Shown: positions 11,805-21,149 of the stretch, piece after piece
Layout of the letters: the number at the start of each line of letters is the position of its first letter
Position numbering within the stretch: position 1 is the stretch's first letter
Assembly (NCBI GenBank): GCA_002245135.1
Contig: NGBS01000322.1
Coordinates: 1 to 64,000, forward strand
Source: Proteromonas lacertae
Taxonomy: Eukaryota > Sar > Bigyra > Opalinata > Proteromonadidae
Direction of reading: 5' to 3'
Length of the DNA: 64,000 nucleotides
Notes under the pieces: generated by a model
Database searches by the model: none
Seen by the model: the letters and a program-made list of their open reading frames with translations, nothing else
Told to the model about the DNA's origin: nothing
Position numbers and translations under genes: made by a program

Positions 11805-12548
11805 TTGAGTAAGGAACTTATAAATCCGCAACCTCAACAATCTCATGAACGTCCCGACATCTTTAGCAGTGACAACGATACCGATAATGAAGATAATGAT
11901 AAGGCCAGTAAGGAAGTTAAAGTAACTCCCGTAAATGTCAATGAAGAGAATGTTCCTAAGCTAGTTGACGAATTGCTAGAGCAACCACCTCCACTACCTC
12001 CTAAGCCTGTAATTACCAAGACCGATGATAAACCTACCATTACGAAGAAGAAGAAGACTCCTAAGCAATCTACTGCTGGTAATCTTCCAAAGCCTTCATC
12101 AGCAAGATCAAATTCACGATCTAAGGAACCATCAAAGGAACCATCAAAGGAACCATCAAAGGAACCATCAAAGGAACCATCAAAGGAACCATCAAAGGAA
12201 CCATCAAAGGAACCATCAATGGAGCCTTCAAAGGAACCTTCAAAGGAACCTTTAACAATACCAGTAATCACCAGTGATGATCTTGAGAAGCAAACAGCAG
12301 CTTCCTATCTTGTTAAGAATAGCCATGAGGATGTCAAGGACTCTGATGATGATGATGATGATGCTGATGAACTTAACTTAGCTTTCACGGGACCAAAGTT
12401 ACCTTCAATGATAAGTCCAACTCCACAAGAGACTAACTCCTTGGAAGGCACCGAGATAAACAATACTTCACAGAACACCAGCTGTTTACCAGTCTTAGAA
12501 GAAGAACCGTATATGAACTCACCTATACCTGACTTTAACATGTTTTAA
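11805..12548 (+). CDS. Low-complexity protein with KEPS tetrapeptide repeats
   Basis: The protein is hydrophilic and probably disordered. It has an acidic region (DNDTDNEDNDKASKEVK), a Pro-rich segment (EQPPPLPPKPV), a basic KKKKTPK stretch, then about eleven tandem KEPS repeats coded by a 12-base unit (TCAAAGGAACCA) at about 12121-12251. An Asp run (DSDDDDDDADEL) follows. The frame opens with a non-ATG codon, so its first exon or true start is uncertain. The strictly 12-base repeat keeps other frames open over the same stretch. No function is assignable. Repeat number is likely to vary between copies. Confidence 0.5.
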   Translation: MSKELINPQPQQSHERPDIFSSDNDTDNEDNDKASKEVKVTPVNVNEENVPKLVDELLEQPPPLPPKPVITKTDDKPTITKKKKTPKQSTAGNLPKPSSARSNSRSKEPSKEPSKEPSKEPSKEPSKEPSKEPSKEPSMEPSKEPSKEPLTIPVITSDDLEKQTAASYLVKNSHEDVKDSDDDDDDADELNLAFTGPKLPSMISPTPQETNSLEGTEINNTSQNTSCLPVLEEEPYMNSPIPDFNMF

Positions 12549-12561
12549 CTTAAGGCTTCTT

Positions 12562-12765
12562 TTGTTATTGAATATCATTCTTGTTGCTGTGGGGTTGTAC
12601 AGATACTGTTACATAAATCTTATCGGAACATCGTCTATTGATGATAGCCATCACACGATCGCCTGTGGGCTGTTGAATGATGGTTATCATCAGTCAGTGT
12701 TATCCTTGCTTGTGAATCTCCCGATAGAACAACTAACTACGATAACATTAAAGGACTTACTTTAA
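12562..12765 (+). CDS. Short hydrophobic frame, uncertain
   Basis: A 67-codon frame with an N-terminal hydrophobic segment (LNIILVAVGLYRYCYINLI) that could span a membrane. It follows the KEPS-repeat gene closely on the same strand. Small one-helix membrane proteins are common in these Polintons (compare 20818-21087 and the plus-strand gene at about 32790). It may be real, but nothing in the sequence beyond the hydrophobic stretch and position supports it. Confidence 0.25.
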   Translation: MLLNIILVAVGLYRYCYINLIGTSSIDDSHHTIACGLLNDGYHQSVLSLLVNLPIEQLTTITLKDLL

Positions 12766-12854
12766 GTTTCTCATATACACCTTGCAGATCCTTCTGAGTC
12801 TAGCAGCTTCATTGACTTCGCCTTTACCTTTACGGGATGTTTTCTTCCTGTTGA

Positions 12855-13121
12855 TCACGTTCTTAATCCAGTCCTTGACTTTCCATAAGCTACTTCTTCC
12901 TCCGATATTAACAACTCTAAGTCATCCTCAGAAGCAGAGCTTAAGCTTCTTGCACGATAACCATTCCTTCCTTTAGGCATCTTCAAGGAGTCCTTGAATT
13001 TACCTAGTACTTGTTGCTTGCGCTTCTGTAACTGGTCGTACTCATAATTGATCGGAGGCATCGTAGCGTAGATATTCCTGGGCAATGAGTAAGCTGGCAA
13101 TCTCCTTTGATACCTTGACAT
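12855..13121 (-). CDS. Small basic/acidic protein, unrecognised
   Basis: An 88-codon frame starting MSRYQRRLPAYSLP with an Arg/Tyr/Pro-rich N-terminus, a Lys/Gln helix and a Ser/Glu-rich tail (SSASEDDLELLISEEE). It lies 52 bases downstream of a longer minus-strand gene with a matching codon style. A small basic N-terminus would suit a DNA- or capsid-binding role, but that is only inference. No family is recognised. Confidence 0.4.
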   Translation of the reverse strand: MSRYQRRLPAYSLPRNIYATMPPINYEYDQLQKRKQQVLGKFKDSLKMPKGRNGYRARSLSSASEDDLELLISEEEVAYGKSRTGLRT

Positions 13122-13173
13122 TGAACTTCTTTTGTTTATCCCAACAATTGCAATTAGGAATCAACTCAATAGC

Positions 13174-13842
13174 TTACTTATCATCCTCATCTAACATACC
13201 CAGCTTCATGCACTTTACCGTGATATCCTTCACATCATCTATTCCCAAGGAGATGTTTATTGTGTTGTACTTATCTAGGTTCATCTTATCGGTAAAGTCA
13301 AAGGTCCATTGCCTTATGAAGATGCGGACGATTCTCTCTCCGGGATGTGCAAGGCCATAAATCTTCCTACGATCAGTCATGGGATTGTACTTCACTAGGA
13401 AGCAATTGTCCTTAAAGAGATATTCACCTGATCCTCTAAGCACATCCTCAGCTTCATGATCATCATCTCCGATAATTCTGAAGAGTCTCTTGAGTACCTC
13501 CCGATTACTATCCACGATCTTGAGCTTAGCGTAACATTGATGATACATTGGAAGGGTGATCTTCTTATCGTCTGGGTCAGGGATGAACTTAGCGATGCAA
13601 TCTATGATCACTGGTTTCTCGGGAGTGATGGTAAGTCTTCGATAGCTATGTCCTTGCTGATGATACTCTGAGTAGATGCTAGCCTGACCGTATAGCTCTG
13701 ATTCCTTTACAGTTGCCTCGTAAGTATAGATTCTCATTACCATCTTTGAAAGCCCTTTCATCATGAACTCATCCTTACGATCGTCTTCATAATTCTCGGT
13801 GATCTCCTTGATGAGATTGAAGTAGCTTCTGTTCTTATTCAT
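13174..13842 (-). CDS. Polinton accessory protein, paralogue 1 of a tandem pair
   Basis: The 222-residue frame begins MNKNRSYFNLIKEITENYED. It shares an ordered set of motifs with its neighbour at 13910-14515: an N-terminal YFNLI..(I/V)TENY helix, a Tyr/Glu-rich strand region around IYTYEATVKESELYGQA, then LKRLFRIIGDDDHEAEDVLR, and finally RQWTFDF and GIDDVKDIT. The two genes are therefore tandem duplicates that diverged a long way. No catalytic motif is visible and no membrane segment is predicted by eye. The beta-rich middle suggests a small structural or nucleic-acid-binding protein, which is inference. Confidence 0.55.
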   Translation of the reverse strand: MNKNRSYFNLIKEITENYEDDRKDEFMMKGLSKMVMRIYTYEATVKESELYGQASIYSEYHQQGHSYRRLTITPEKPVIIDCIAKFIPDPDDKKITLPMYHQCYAKLKIVDSNREVLKRLFRIIGDDDHEAEDVLRGSGEYLFKDNCFLVKYNPMTDRRKIYGLAHPGERIVRIFIRQWTFDFTDKMNLDKYNTINISLGIDDVKDITVKCMKLGMLDEDDK

Positions 13843-13909
13843 CGATCAAGTATAGGAATAAGTTTATTGAACTGAATCAACCCCGAGATTACCATTCCTC
13901 TGAGAACTA

Positions 13910-14515
13910 TCACTCCTGGAGGATTGAATTCCATGATGGATAGATGAGATCATTACTTGGTATTTTTTTGAACTCCTTCCTTGCAGCTATGCATCTATCG
14001 GTGATGTCCTCCACATCGTTGATACCAACAACGACTTCTAAGGTGTGGTACTTGGAGTAGTCCTTTGAGTCAATAAAGTTAAAGGTCCATCTAGGGAGTC
14101 TTAAACGAAAGATCCTCTTACCAAGACTTGCTAGGTGTTGAAACTTACTAATTGTTTTAGCAGCCCGTAGCTGACATTGCAACTGTACATAATCAGTTCC
14201 TCGGGAATTGCTTACTATTATCGTTCCTCTTAGAACATCCTCAGCATTGTGTTTGTTATCTCCGATCACTTCGAAGAGCTTCCTTAAGGTCTGATGATTC
14301 CTTAGTCTTAGAATGCCTATATCCATAAAGCTTTTTATCATAGCATCCCCGTAAGTGTCAGAGTCTTCTACTCGTATCTTATAAGTGAAGAGCTTCTCAA
14401 TCTTCTCCTGTCTGGTTGTCTTCTTCGGGAAGGTCAATTCCTCCTTACGTTCCTGATCGTAGTTCTCGGTGACTTGACGGATCAGGTTGAAATAGTTCTC
14501 ATTCATTGACTTCAT
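13910..14515 (-). CDS. Polinton accessory protein, paralogue 2 of a tandem pair
   Basis: The 201-residue frame begins MKSMNENYFNLIRQVTENYD. It aligns by eye with the gene at 13174-13842 through YFNLI..VTENY, FTYKIRVEDSDTYGDA, LRKLFEVIGDNKHNAEDVLR, RWTFNFID and GINDVEDIT. It lacks the middle insertion seen in paralogue 1. The 67-base gap between the genes and their shared orientation fit a tandem duplication. I recognise no wider family. Conservation of several blocks in both copies argues that the protein was under selection before the element decayed. Confidence 0.55.
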   Translation of the reverse strand: MKSMNENYFNLIRQVTENYDQERKEELTFPKKTTRQEKIEKLFTYKIRVEDSDTYGDAMIKSFMDIGILRLRNHQTLRKLFEVIGDNKHNAEDVLRGTIIVSNSRGTDYVQLQCQLRAAKTISKFQHLASLGKRIFRLRLPRWTFNFIDSKDYSKYHTLEVVVGINDVEDITDRCIAARKEFKKIPSNDLIYPSWNSILQE

Positions 14516-14629
14516 CGGATGAGAATTATCGGACTGCCCTCAACTCACTTTTGTTAATTAAGTCTTGACGTTTCCCAGAATTGACATTTTTACTCACTCC
14601 TGGTAATCACGCAATTCCCGGTCATCTCC

Positions 14630-15184
14630 ATGAAGATAAGGATTCCTCCGAAGAATGAACTTAGAGTAATTGCAATGTTATTCTTACTCCCAATTACTCT
14701 TGTAATGATTGCTTATTGTAAATTCAATTTATTATCATCATATTTAACTGTAAATATATCTAATAATAGTGATAATGATAATATACAGCTTCATAGTCAG
14801 ATTAATATATCTACAATACCATCATATATAAAATCACAATATAAATCTCTTAAATTAAATCTTCATGAATATGATAATCCTTTGAATTACAGTAAAATAG
14901 AATATTTAAGTCGAAATGCATTTCTATACAGATTGTGTGAAGATACTTACATAAAGATAGATATTGATGAAGAATCAGATGCATGGTTGAGAAAACCAAT
15001 TGCCTATATAATTGGTGATTCTTATTGTATGCAATGGATGGGAGTGGTTAAGAAATATTGCAGTGAAAGAAATATCACTTTAATATATACACAAATATTA
15101 ATGAAAGATTTCTTAAAGAATAAAGCAAAAGAGTTTTTGAAGGATGTAATCTTTGAAAGTAATAGCAACCCTTGGAATTCTTAA
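14630..15184 (+). pseudogene. Membrane-anchored protein fragment with SGNH-like GDS motif
   Basis: After a short N-terminus comes a hydrophobic segment (IAMLFLLPITLVMIAYCKF), a polar Asn/Ser-rich region, and then YIIGDSYCMQWMGVVKKYC followed by a beta-alpha unit. The GDSxxxQW arrangement resembles the start of the SGNH domain in acyltransferase-3-type and related esterase proteins, where the Ser is the nucleophile. The frame ends soon after, before any catalytic Asp-x-x-His, so it is a fragment. The body (about 14.68-15.17 kb) is far more AT-rich than the GC-richer block around it, which suggests separate origin. The SGNH assignment is tentative. Confidence 0.35.
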
Positions 15185-15896
15185 GCCTAAAGAATCACTT
15201 ACTTTAGTTCACCAGGAAGTGTTATCTCAAGAGTCTTCATCGCCATTATCAATTCGTTGTGGTTCAGATACTGGTTCAGATACTCCTTCAAGAACATCAT
15301 CGTCTCTGACTTTACCGAGTGATGATAAGGACTCCATCGTTTATCAAGAATGTTACCTCGAAGTTCCCTTTACAGCAGTACCAAAGGCTTTCATCAATCT
15401 AAGCATAGATGGGAACGTAAAGGGTTTTGTTTGTTGTGGCAGCTCCTTCTACATCGCTTTATTAGCTTCACTTCATCGCGAGGAGATCAAAGGTATTCAC
15501 AAGAACGCTCTTGCAAGATTCCTATGGTTCAAAGCGTTCTCGTACTACCTACGGCTAAGTGAATGCATCTCCAATCCCTTACTATGCGATAAGTCGATTA
15601 CCAAGATAGAGGAGGACAATCATCTATCCATTAACGTATTCAAGATGCTTCAGAAGCCAGATATTCACTTAGTCCCTTTACGTACTTCGAAGACACCTTC
15701 CAATGATTCCTATAAGCAGGTGAGCTTGCTTTACCTGGAAGAGAATTGTAAGCCTTCAACATCTCCTAGTACGGATACTCCCAATGATGAATCTCTTAGA
15801 GGCTCTACAATCATCCATTTCCATTACGTTACCATCGTTGATCCGTCTATGAGCTTATCAGCCCAAGACAAGAGAAGTAATAGAATCACCATGTAA
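15153..15896 (+). pseudogene. Polinton polymerase B, N-terminal domain only (GC-richer lineage)
   Basis: After a Ser/Thr-rich leader, this frame shows the N-terminal domain found in the two AT-rich Polinton polymerases of this window: a Cys-rich FVCCGSSFYIALLASL helix, then LSINVFKMLQ and a VSLLYLEE...HFHYVTIVD strand pair. The equivalents are SVLCSLYSNN...VNIFYIDIA...SHYVTI in the gene at 5420 and MCFLFSVAAG...INIFTIDQN...DHYMVI in the gene at 15898. Nothing of the exonuclease or palm remains before the stop. It is a truncated fossil from the GC-richer family and so represents a third polymerase lineage. Confidence 0.55.
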
Positions 15897-15897
15897 G

Positions 15898-18800
15898 TTA
15901 GAAGAAGAAGTCTGGCCTTTGACGTCTATTGATCATGCGTGTGATAATCCTACTCCATTGATCTATCAACTCCGACAATTCGTTAAGGATCTTGCTTATT
16001 GAATCTAGTCTTTGTTGGGCGTAGTCAACGATATAGATATACCTTGTAGCTACCTTAGTGCTGCTTACCGTGGTGACTTCATTGTCTTGTTCACTCCTAG
16101 GCCTTGAAGGTTGTTGACATCTCCTTACTTCCTCTTGAGATAGTCTACTCCTTCCTACGTGTTCCTCCAATTCCTTCTTACGACCACGTCTCCTTACCGA
16201 GAAGATTGCTAGGTAATTGATCTCCTTATGAAGCTGCTGATCCATCTTCTTGAAATCAACCTTACCAAGGATCGGTAAGTTGCTAGTTACCTCCTCATCG
16301 TCGAAGTCTTCTAGGTATTGACTCATCATGGACTTATCGATATAAGCAAGTTCCTCAGCGATGGCACTTAGGACATAGTACAATTGACTTAGCTGAATTT
16401 TGTTAGTCTTCACCTTTCCTATAACTTCAAATGATCTCCTTGTCTTCTCAGTTGAGAACATTCCATCACAGTTATTCCTAAAGTGATCGAATACACTAGA
16501 TAATGTAAGAACATCAATTGCTAAATAAAACATATTGTAATCCATCAAGTTTTTACATTTCAATAGAGTCCAGAGAGCTTGAGATGATTCATAATCATAA
16601 TCAGAAATACCTTCATTCTGTTTTAATTGAGACTTAAAATCTTCTTTTCTAGGTAATTTATCAGTAAGGTATAACTTTTGAATACTATCTACGTATTCGT
16701 AGGGGAAATGACCTTTCTGTAAACCCCACTTAGCTATAAAATCATCTACTGTCCAGTTTCTCTCTTTTAAACAATCATTTATCTCTTTTGTTTGTGTTAC
16801 ATATTGATAAACTGGTTTAAAGAGTACTTTATGATTAGCATGTGCATCAGCTTCGACTTTCAATGACTTTACTAATGAATCTAATGATGCTGGCATAAAT
16901 TGACAACTATCTATAAAGTGTAACTTCATGAACTTGATAAGTAAAAACTTATTATCAGTTTTTAACAATACAGATAGTTTTGAATGATATTTCTTCTTTC
17001 TTGGTGTTGGTTGTTGTTGTTGTTCAGTTGTTGTTGAATTAAGTTGCGAAACAATAATATTTCCCATCTCTTCTTCTAATCCAATATCTTCTGCTGTTCT
17101 TGGTGATATGTAATGATCTCTACTATGTAACATATAATACAACTCATTAAATGCTTCTTCATTTGCTGGATCATTTTCATCAACTATTTCAATTGCATTT
17201 GGTGGTATTTCTGGTAATGGCAAATCAGAATCAGTATCTTCTTCTGTTTCTGCATCTTCTTCATCATTATCAACTGTTTTTGCTACTTGTTCTTGTTTCT
17301 TTTCTTCTTCAATACCTCTATTGTATTCAGCTAATCTATCAGCAATTGGTTCAGGTTCAGGCTCAGGTTCAGGTATTGGTAATTGTATAATTTCATTATC
17401 TTCTTCTTCATCATCATCATCATCATTTGGAATAGGAATATTATTATCATTGTACCATTTTGCTTCCATTTCTTTATCCAACTTTGATAATCCACGTATT
17501 ATAAAGTTATTGTCATAGTTTTTACTGTTGTGTGCCAAACATGGTATAGGCATATGTTGTAAACTACAATGCCAATTACAGTTTGAATATAAGGTTGCAA
17601 TATACTTACCAGTAAAATGGTCATGGTGCCTTGTACGCCTTCTATTTCTGTCGTTTTCATTGAAGGGTGTATTGCACCACATACATTTATCGATATTTTT
17701 ATGAGCTGGAATATAAGTGCTTTCATCTAATGGTTTCAATTCACCACTTTTATAATCTTCATACTTCTTCAATACATAATCTTGAATCTCAACAAACTTC
17801 TTTACTAGTTGCATCTCCAAATCTTGTGGATCTTGCTGCAATTCCAGTTTTCCGAAGAATGTTTCTTCGCTGATGATTTCAGGGTACCTGGAACTTAAGT
17901 GAATGCACCAACTGCTGAGGATATGTTTTTTAAACGCTCCTTTGGCTCCAGGTATTACTTCAGAAGGATCTATTGGTACTTGTATAACTTCTGTATCCCA
18001 GTATAATACTACAGGAATCATTTGTTGGTATTTGAAATTATGAAACTTGATGAAAGTATCTGGAGGTGGAAATTGACGAATAATTCCTTTTTGTAATTGA
18101 CAATTCTCTTTCTGATGTTGAATTATCATATCAGCTGTTGATAAAGTACAGAAACAATACTGGCATCTGGTATAATAATTATGATACCTTTTACCAGAAG
18201 GTGATAGGAAGGCTTCTAACTTTGTTATTACCATATAATGATCTTTGTATATTAACAAGTTCACATGAGGCCAGTGTTTTCTTTTATCTATGTTGGTAAC
18301 GTATAAAGGTATTGGTTCATTCTGGTCTATTGTAAATATATTGATAGTAATATGATTCAGCTGTTCAAACTCATCAATTCTGTTGCTATCATTAATTGCA
18401 TCTACTGGAAACCTTAAACTACTTACATCCATTAAATCTACATACTGTTTGTATTTCATTGCTCTGTTACGGTGGTCTTTGAACTCTACATAGTGTAAAC
18501 CGGCTGCCACGCTAAATAAAAAGCACATATTCTTACATTCTTCACTATATCTTACTAAATTAATAACGCACTTTCTATTGTTGAGGCTTGCTGGTAACTT
18601 TATGTTGTCATCTTCTGTAGATGATCCAGCAGCCATTGAACTTTTCATCAGTATCATCTCTACTTTCTTAATATATCTGAACTTTAGTTCAGATCTTTCA
18701 GTGTTGAAAATTGAACCTAAATCTCGAATCATGGCATTGTTTAACTTTGAACCAATTGTACCTAACTCTTGAGAAGTTATGATTTCTGGCGCTGTTTCGA

Positions 18801-19641
18801 ATGTTTTGTAACAACTTACTTGTGCATTGGCTGGTTCATCGGATCCTATATAACCTACTCTGAATCTGAAATAAACTTTTATATAAGAAAATTTCTTCTC
18901 ATTTATGTAGTTACGTATGGTAACCATAAAATCACTTGATGCATTGCAGATTTGGGTAAACAAATCCTCAGGTTTCTTTCCATCTTCTTCATTTATAATC
19001 TTCTCGTAGGTACGTTCGTAGTCTCTACTACTTCTCTCTACAAGTTGTAACAAACTAACTCTTTCAGGATGTGACATTGTTTTCAACTGCCCTGGATGAT
19101 TATCAACAACATCCAGAGCAATCATTTCTTCCTGTAGCTGCCTTCTTCTTTCAACATCTGTAGTTGATTGAGGATGTATTTCAGGAATTGGTCCATCATT
19201 AATTGGTGAAAGTGTTGGTGGATCTTCAGGAGGAGGTGTATCTGGCAATAAATCATCTGGGATTTCTGATAATCGTTGTATTTTTGGAGGTGGAGGAGGT
19301 GGCTGATCAATTACAATTGAAGATGTTGTTCTTCTTCTTGGTGTTATGAAACTAGTTTCATTAGTACTTCTAGTAGTGTTTGATTGTTGTTGTTGTTGCT
19401 GCTGCTGCTGCTGAGGTTGTTGTAGATGTTGATTTAATGATCCTACATAATATGGTGGAGGATAGTAATAGGATGGTGGTGGTGGGATAGCTGGAGTAAA
19501 ATAAGGGTTCATCCAGGGATTAAAATAACTTTGTGGCAACATTGGAATCTGATTTGCTTGACTATTGCCTTGAATAGGCATAGAAGTACTTGGAGACTGG
19601 TAATACCACGGATTAAACCAAGGAGGATAGCTGGGATACAT
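15898..19641 (-). pseudogene. Polinton polymerase B, N-terminal two thirds (AT-rich lineage 2), fused to GC-richer DNA
   Basis: A long frame begins with a Pro/Tyr/Gln-rich leader (MYPSYPPWFNPWYYQSP) and a Gln run. The polymerase N-terminal domain follows, with a CQYCFCTLSTADMIIQHQ zinc-knuckle, then the exonuclease start (VVLYWDTEVI), a CMWCNTPF...RHHDHFTGKYIA motif and HNSKNYDNNFII. The protein continues to MDYNMFYLAIDVLTL, and composition then changes at about 16465. The last ~190 residues (Arg/Glu-rich, e.g. RRRGRKKELEEHV) are GC-richer DNA unrelated to a polymerase. The palm motifs are absent. It is a divergent paralogue of the polymerase at 5420 and in the opposite orientation. It is a truncated fossil. 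Confidence 0.75.
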
Positions 19642-19837
19642 TAGAACCTATAAAACGAGAAAGATATAAATATACCCAATAAAATAACTCCAAATGTATT
19701 AATATGATTTGCTAATTGAAATTCCTTGATAATCAAGGAGTTGTAATAATATAGTTAATTTTTTTTTCTTTGATTATCAAAGAAATAATTAACTTTACTT
19801 TTAATTTATTGTTTTTTTGATTTTTTACTATATTAAA

Positions 19838-20251
19838 ATGCGTCATTTTGTTTATCAGAGAGATATAACAATGGTTCAAGAAGAAATACCATTTTGGATC
19901 AAAGTTTTTAATAGCATTAGAGAATTAGCATTAAATGGATATACAGAAATTCATTTCTTATATTATTTAGAAGAGAGCATAGCTAATCTAGCAAAGTTAA
20001 AAGCTATACTAGACAAAGTCAAGCATTATTATACTAATCAGTATGCAACGAAAAAAAGATTGGAAATTATCACATATTTAGATAATATTAGAAAAGATGG
20101 TAATAGATTTAAGAAAGAATTAATTGAGAATAATCAATTATTTATTGATAACAAATTAGATTACGCAGTTAATGGATTACTATCTTTATTATGTGATGCT
20201 TTAGCAGCTAGAGTGAAAATGGATGCAGATATCAAAAAAAGAAGTAAGTAA
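19838..20251 (+). CDS. Small helical protein, AT-rich Polinton accessory
   Basis: From the ATG at 19838 (MRHFVYQRDITMVQEE) the frame encodes 137 residues that are almost entirely alpha-helical: IPFWIKVFNSIRELALNG, then Leu/Lys-rich helices and a C-terminal basic DADIKKRSK. It diverges from the polymerase at 15898-19641 across about 200 AT-rich bases, a likely bidirectional promoter region. No motif is recognised. By size, helicity and neighbourhood it may correspond to the helical gene at 10918-11718 of the GC-richer lineage. Confidence 0.45.
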   Translation: MRHFVYQRDITMVQEEIPFWIKVFNSIRELALNGYTEIHFLYYLEESIANLAKLKAILDKVKHYYTNQYATKKRLEIITYLDNIRKDGNRFKKELIENNQLFIDNKLDYAVNGLLSLLCDALAARVKMDADIKKRSK

Positions 20252-20369
20252 ATATGAATTTATCTAATTATGATTAAATAATTATATATTTTAAATACTA
20301 ATACAGAGATTAATTAAAATAAAAAGAAGACTGTGTGTTTTTAAGGGTTTATTTAAAATAACATAAAAA

Positions 20370-20492
20370 ATCCATAACCGATTCTTCTTACCCTTTCTTT
20401 TTTTCACTTCCTTACTTAGGGAAAGTGAAGTCGATCACTTTTCTCTAGGTAAATAAGTGAAAAAAGAAAGGGAAAGTAAAATCGATTATGAA
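20370..20492. repeat. Long imperfect inverted repeat (hairpin)
   Basis: The left arm contains ATCCATAACCGATTCTTCTT followed by ACCCTTTC, a T run and TCACTTCCTTACTTAGGGAA. The right arm returns the same sequence inverted (CACTTTTCTCTAGGTAAATA, AGTGAAAAAAGAAAGGGAAA, ATCGATTATG). Each arm is about 58 bases with little spacer. AAAGGGAAAGTGAAAA occurs again just to the right (about 20535-20560). It lies in a gene-free stretch between a helical gene and a small membrane-protein gene. It could be a miniature element or the folded end of a Polinton piece. Confidence 0.65.
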
Positions 20493-20653
20493 ATCCGCAT
20501 TTCAAAAACTAAATGAGTAAAAGAAAAGGGAAAGTGAAAACAAGGGAAAGTGAAAACGAGTCTTAGGTGGTGTATATGGCCTTCCTAAGCTTTATATCAG
20601 TCTCTATAACATAATTGAACAAATGTTTACAACGGACGGCAGTTACACCGTCA

Positions 20654-20685
20654 GTTACACGTCAGTTATGTAACTGACATGTAAC
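20654..20685. repeat. Near-perfect palindrome
   Basis: GTTACACGTCAGTTAT is followed by its near inverse GTAACTGACATGTAAC, giving 16-base arms with two mismatches and no loop. Flanking bases (AGTTACACCGTC on the left, GTAACGGATTC on the right) continue the GTTAC/GTAAC theme. It lies between the hairpin at 20370 and the GC-rich direct repeat at 20773. It may be a regulatory site or an element end. The gene-free stretch 20252-20817 otherwise appears empty. Confidence 0.6.
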
Positions 20686-20772
20686 GGATTCATAACGACC
20701 GTTAAAACCGTTGTACAAATGAACGGTTATTGAATAAAATGAAAAATAAGAAAAATGAAACGAATATATGAA

Positions 20773-20834
20773 TTTTAGCCTCGGGTCCAGCGTCAAGCCA
20801 TTTTGGGTCTGTAGCCCTTAATATATATTATTAT
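20773..20834. repeat. GC-rich direct repeat, copy 2
   Basis: The segment reads TTTTAGCCTCGGGTCCAGCG, then TCAAGCCATTTTGGGTCTGT and AGCCCTTAATATATATTATT. It matches 460-540 in the same orientation, apart from lacking an internal 20-base duplication and a few substitutions. The 3' end of the small membrane-protein gene (20818-21087) overlaps its AT tail. The two copies are about 20.3 kb apart, close to the usual size of an intact Polinton, but the orientation is direct whereas Polintons have inverted ends. Confidence 0.6.
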
Positions 20835-21087
20835 AAGTAAATGGAATAGCAGAAACAATAGCAGTTTTACCTAAAGCTCTATTTATTACAGGTTCTGGTT
20901 CATTTAATATTTCAGCGATTTCTGCTGGACAATATCTATGATATAACCATACTACAATCTTTTTAACTTTATAAAAAATCCATAATAACATACATACAAA
21001 AAATATAAGACCTTCTTGCTTTAGACTTGTTAATGTATCATTCATATCTTTAAGCATAGTTGAATATTGTGTATTATTAAATGACAT
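20818..21087 (-). CDS. Small single-pass membrane protein, Polinton accessory
   Basis: The 89-residue protein begins MSFNNTQYSTMLKDMNDTL. One strong membrane helix (LIFFVCMLLWIFYKVKKIVV) follows at about residues 27-48, then a basic and polar tail (YHRYCPAEIAEILNEPEP). Similar one-helix proteins occur in the GC-richer pieces near 32.8 kb. Its neighbours are fragments of the AT-rich Polinton lineage. It could be a viral-type membrane or lysis-like protein, but nothing beyond the topology supports this. Confidence 0.45.
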   Translation of the reverse strand: MSFNNTQYSTMLKDMNDTLTSLKQEGLIFFVCMLLWIFYKVKKIVVWLYHRYCPAEIAEILNEPEPVINRALGKTAIVSAIPFTYNNIY

Positions 21088-21149
21088 TTTATGTGAAATT
21101 ATTTATATATAAAAAACGCATAGAAATATAAAAATGAATTTTAAACCCA

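Larger units (their letters stand above)
10850..16465. mobile_element. GC-richer Polinton fragment (block D)
   Basis: Base composition shifts abruptly at about 10850, inside the end of the AT-rich polymerase, and returns to AT-rich at about 16465, inside another polymerase gene. Codon usage, spacing and gene style (short neighbouring frames, acidic tails, GAGAAG-rich helices) match elements A and B. The block carries two plus-strand accessory genes, three minus-strand genes including a tandem paralogous pair, an AT-rich islet at about 14.68-15.17 kb and the N-terminal part of a polymerase B gene. No terminal inverted repeat is evident at either edge, so it is a truncated piece joined to, or inserted in, the AT-rich lineage. 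Confidence 0.6.

Noticed and set aside
11843-12271. Minus-strand frame with FDGS repeats
   Set aside because: It is the reverse reading of the 12-base KEPS repeat, which leaves several frames open by chance.
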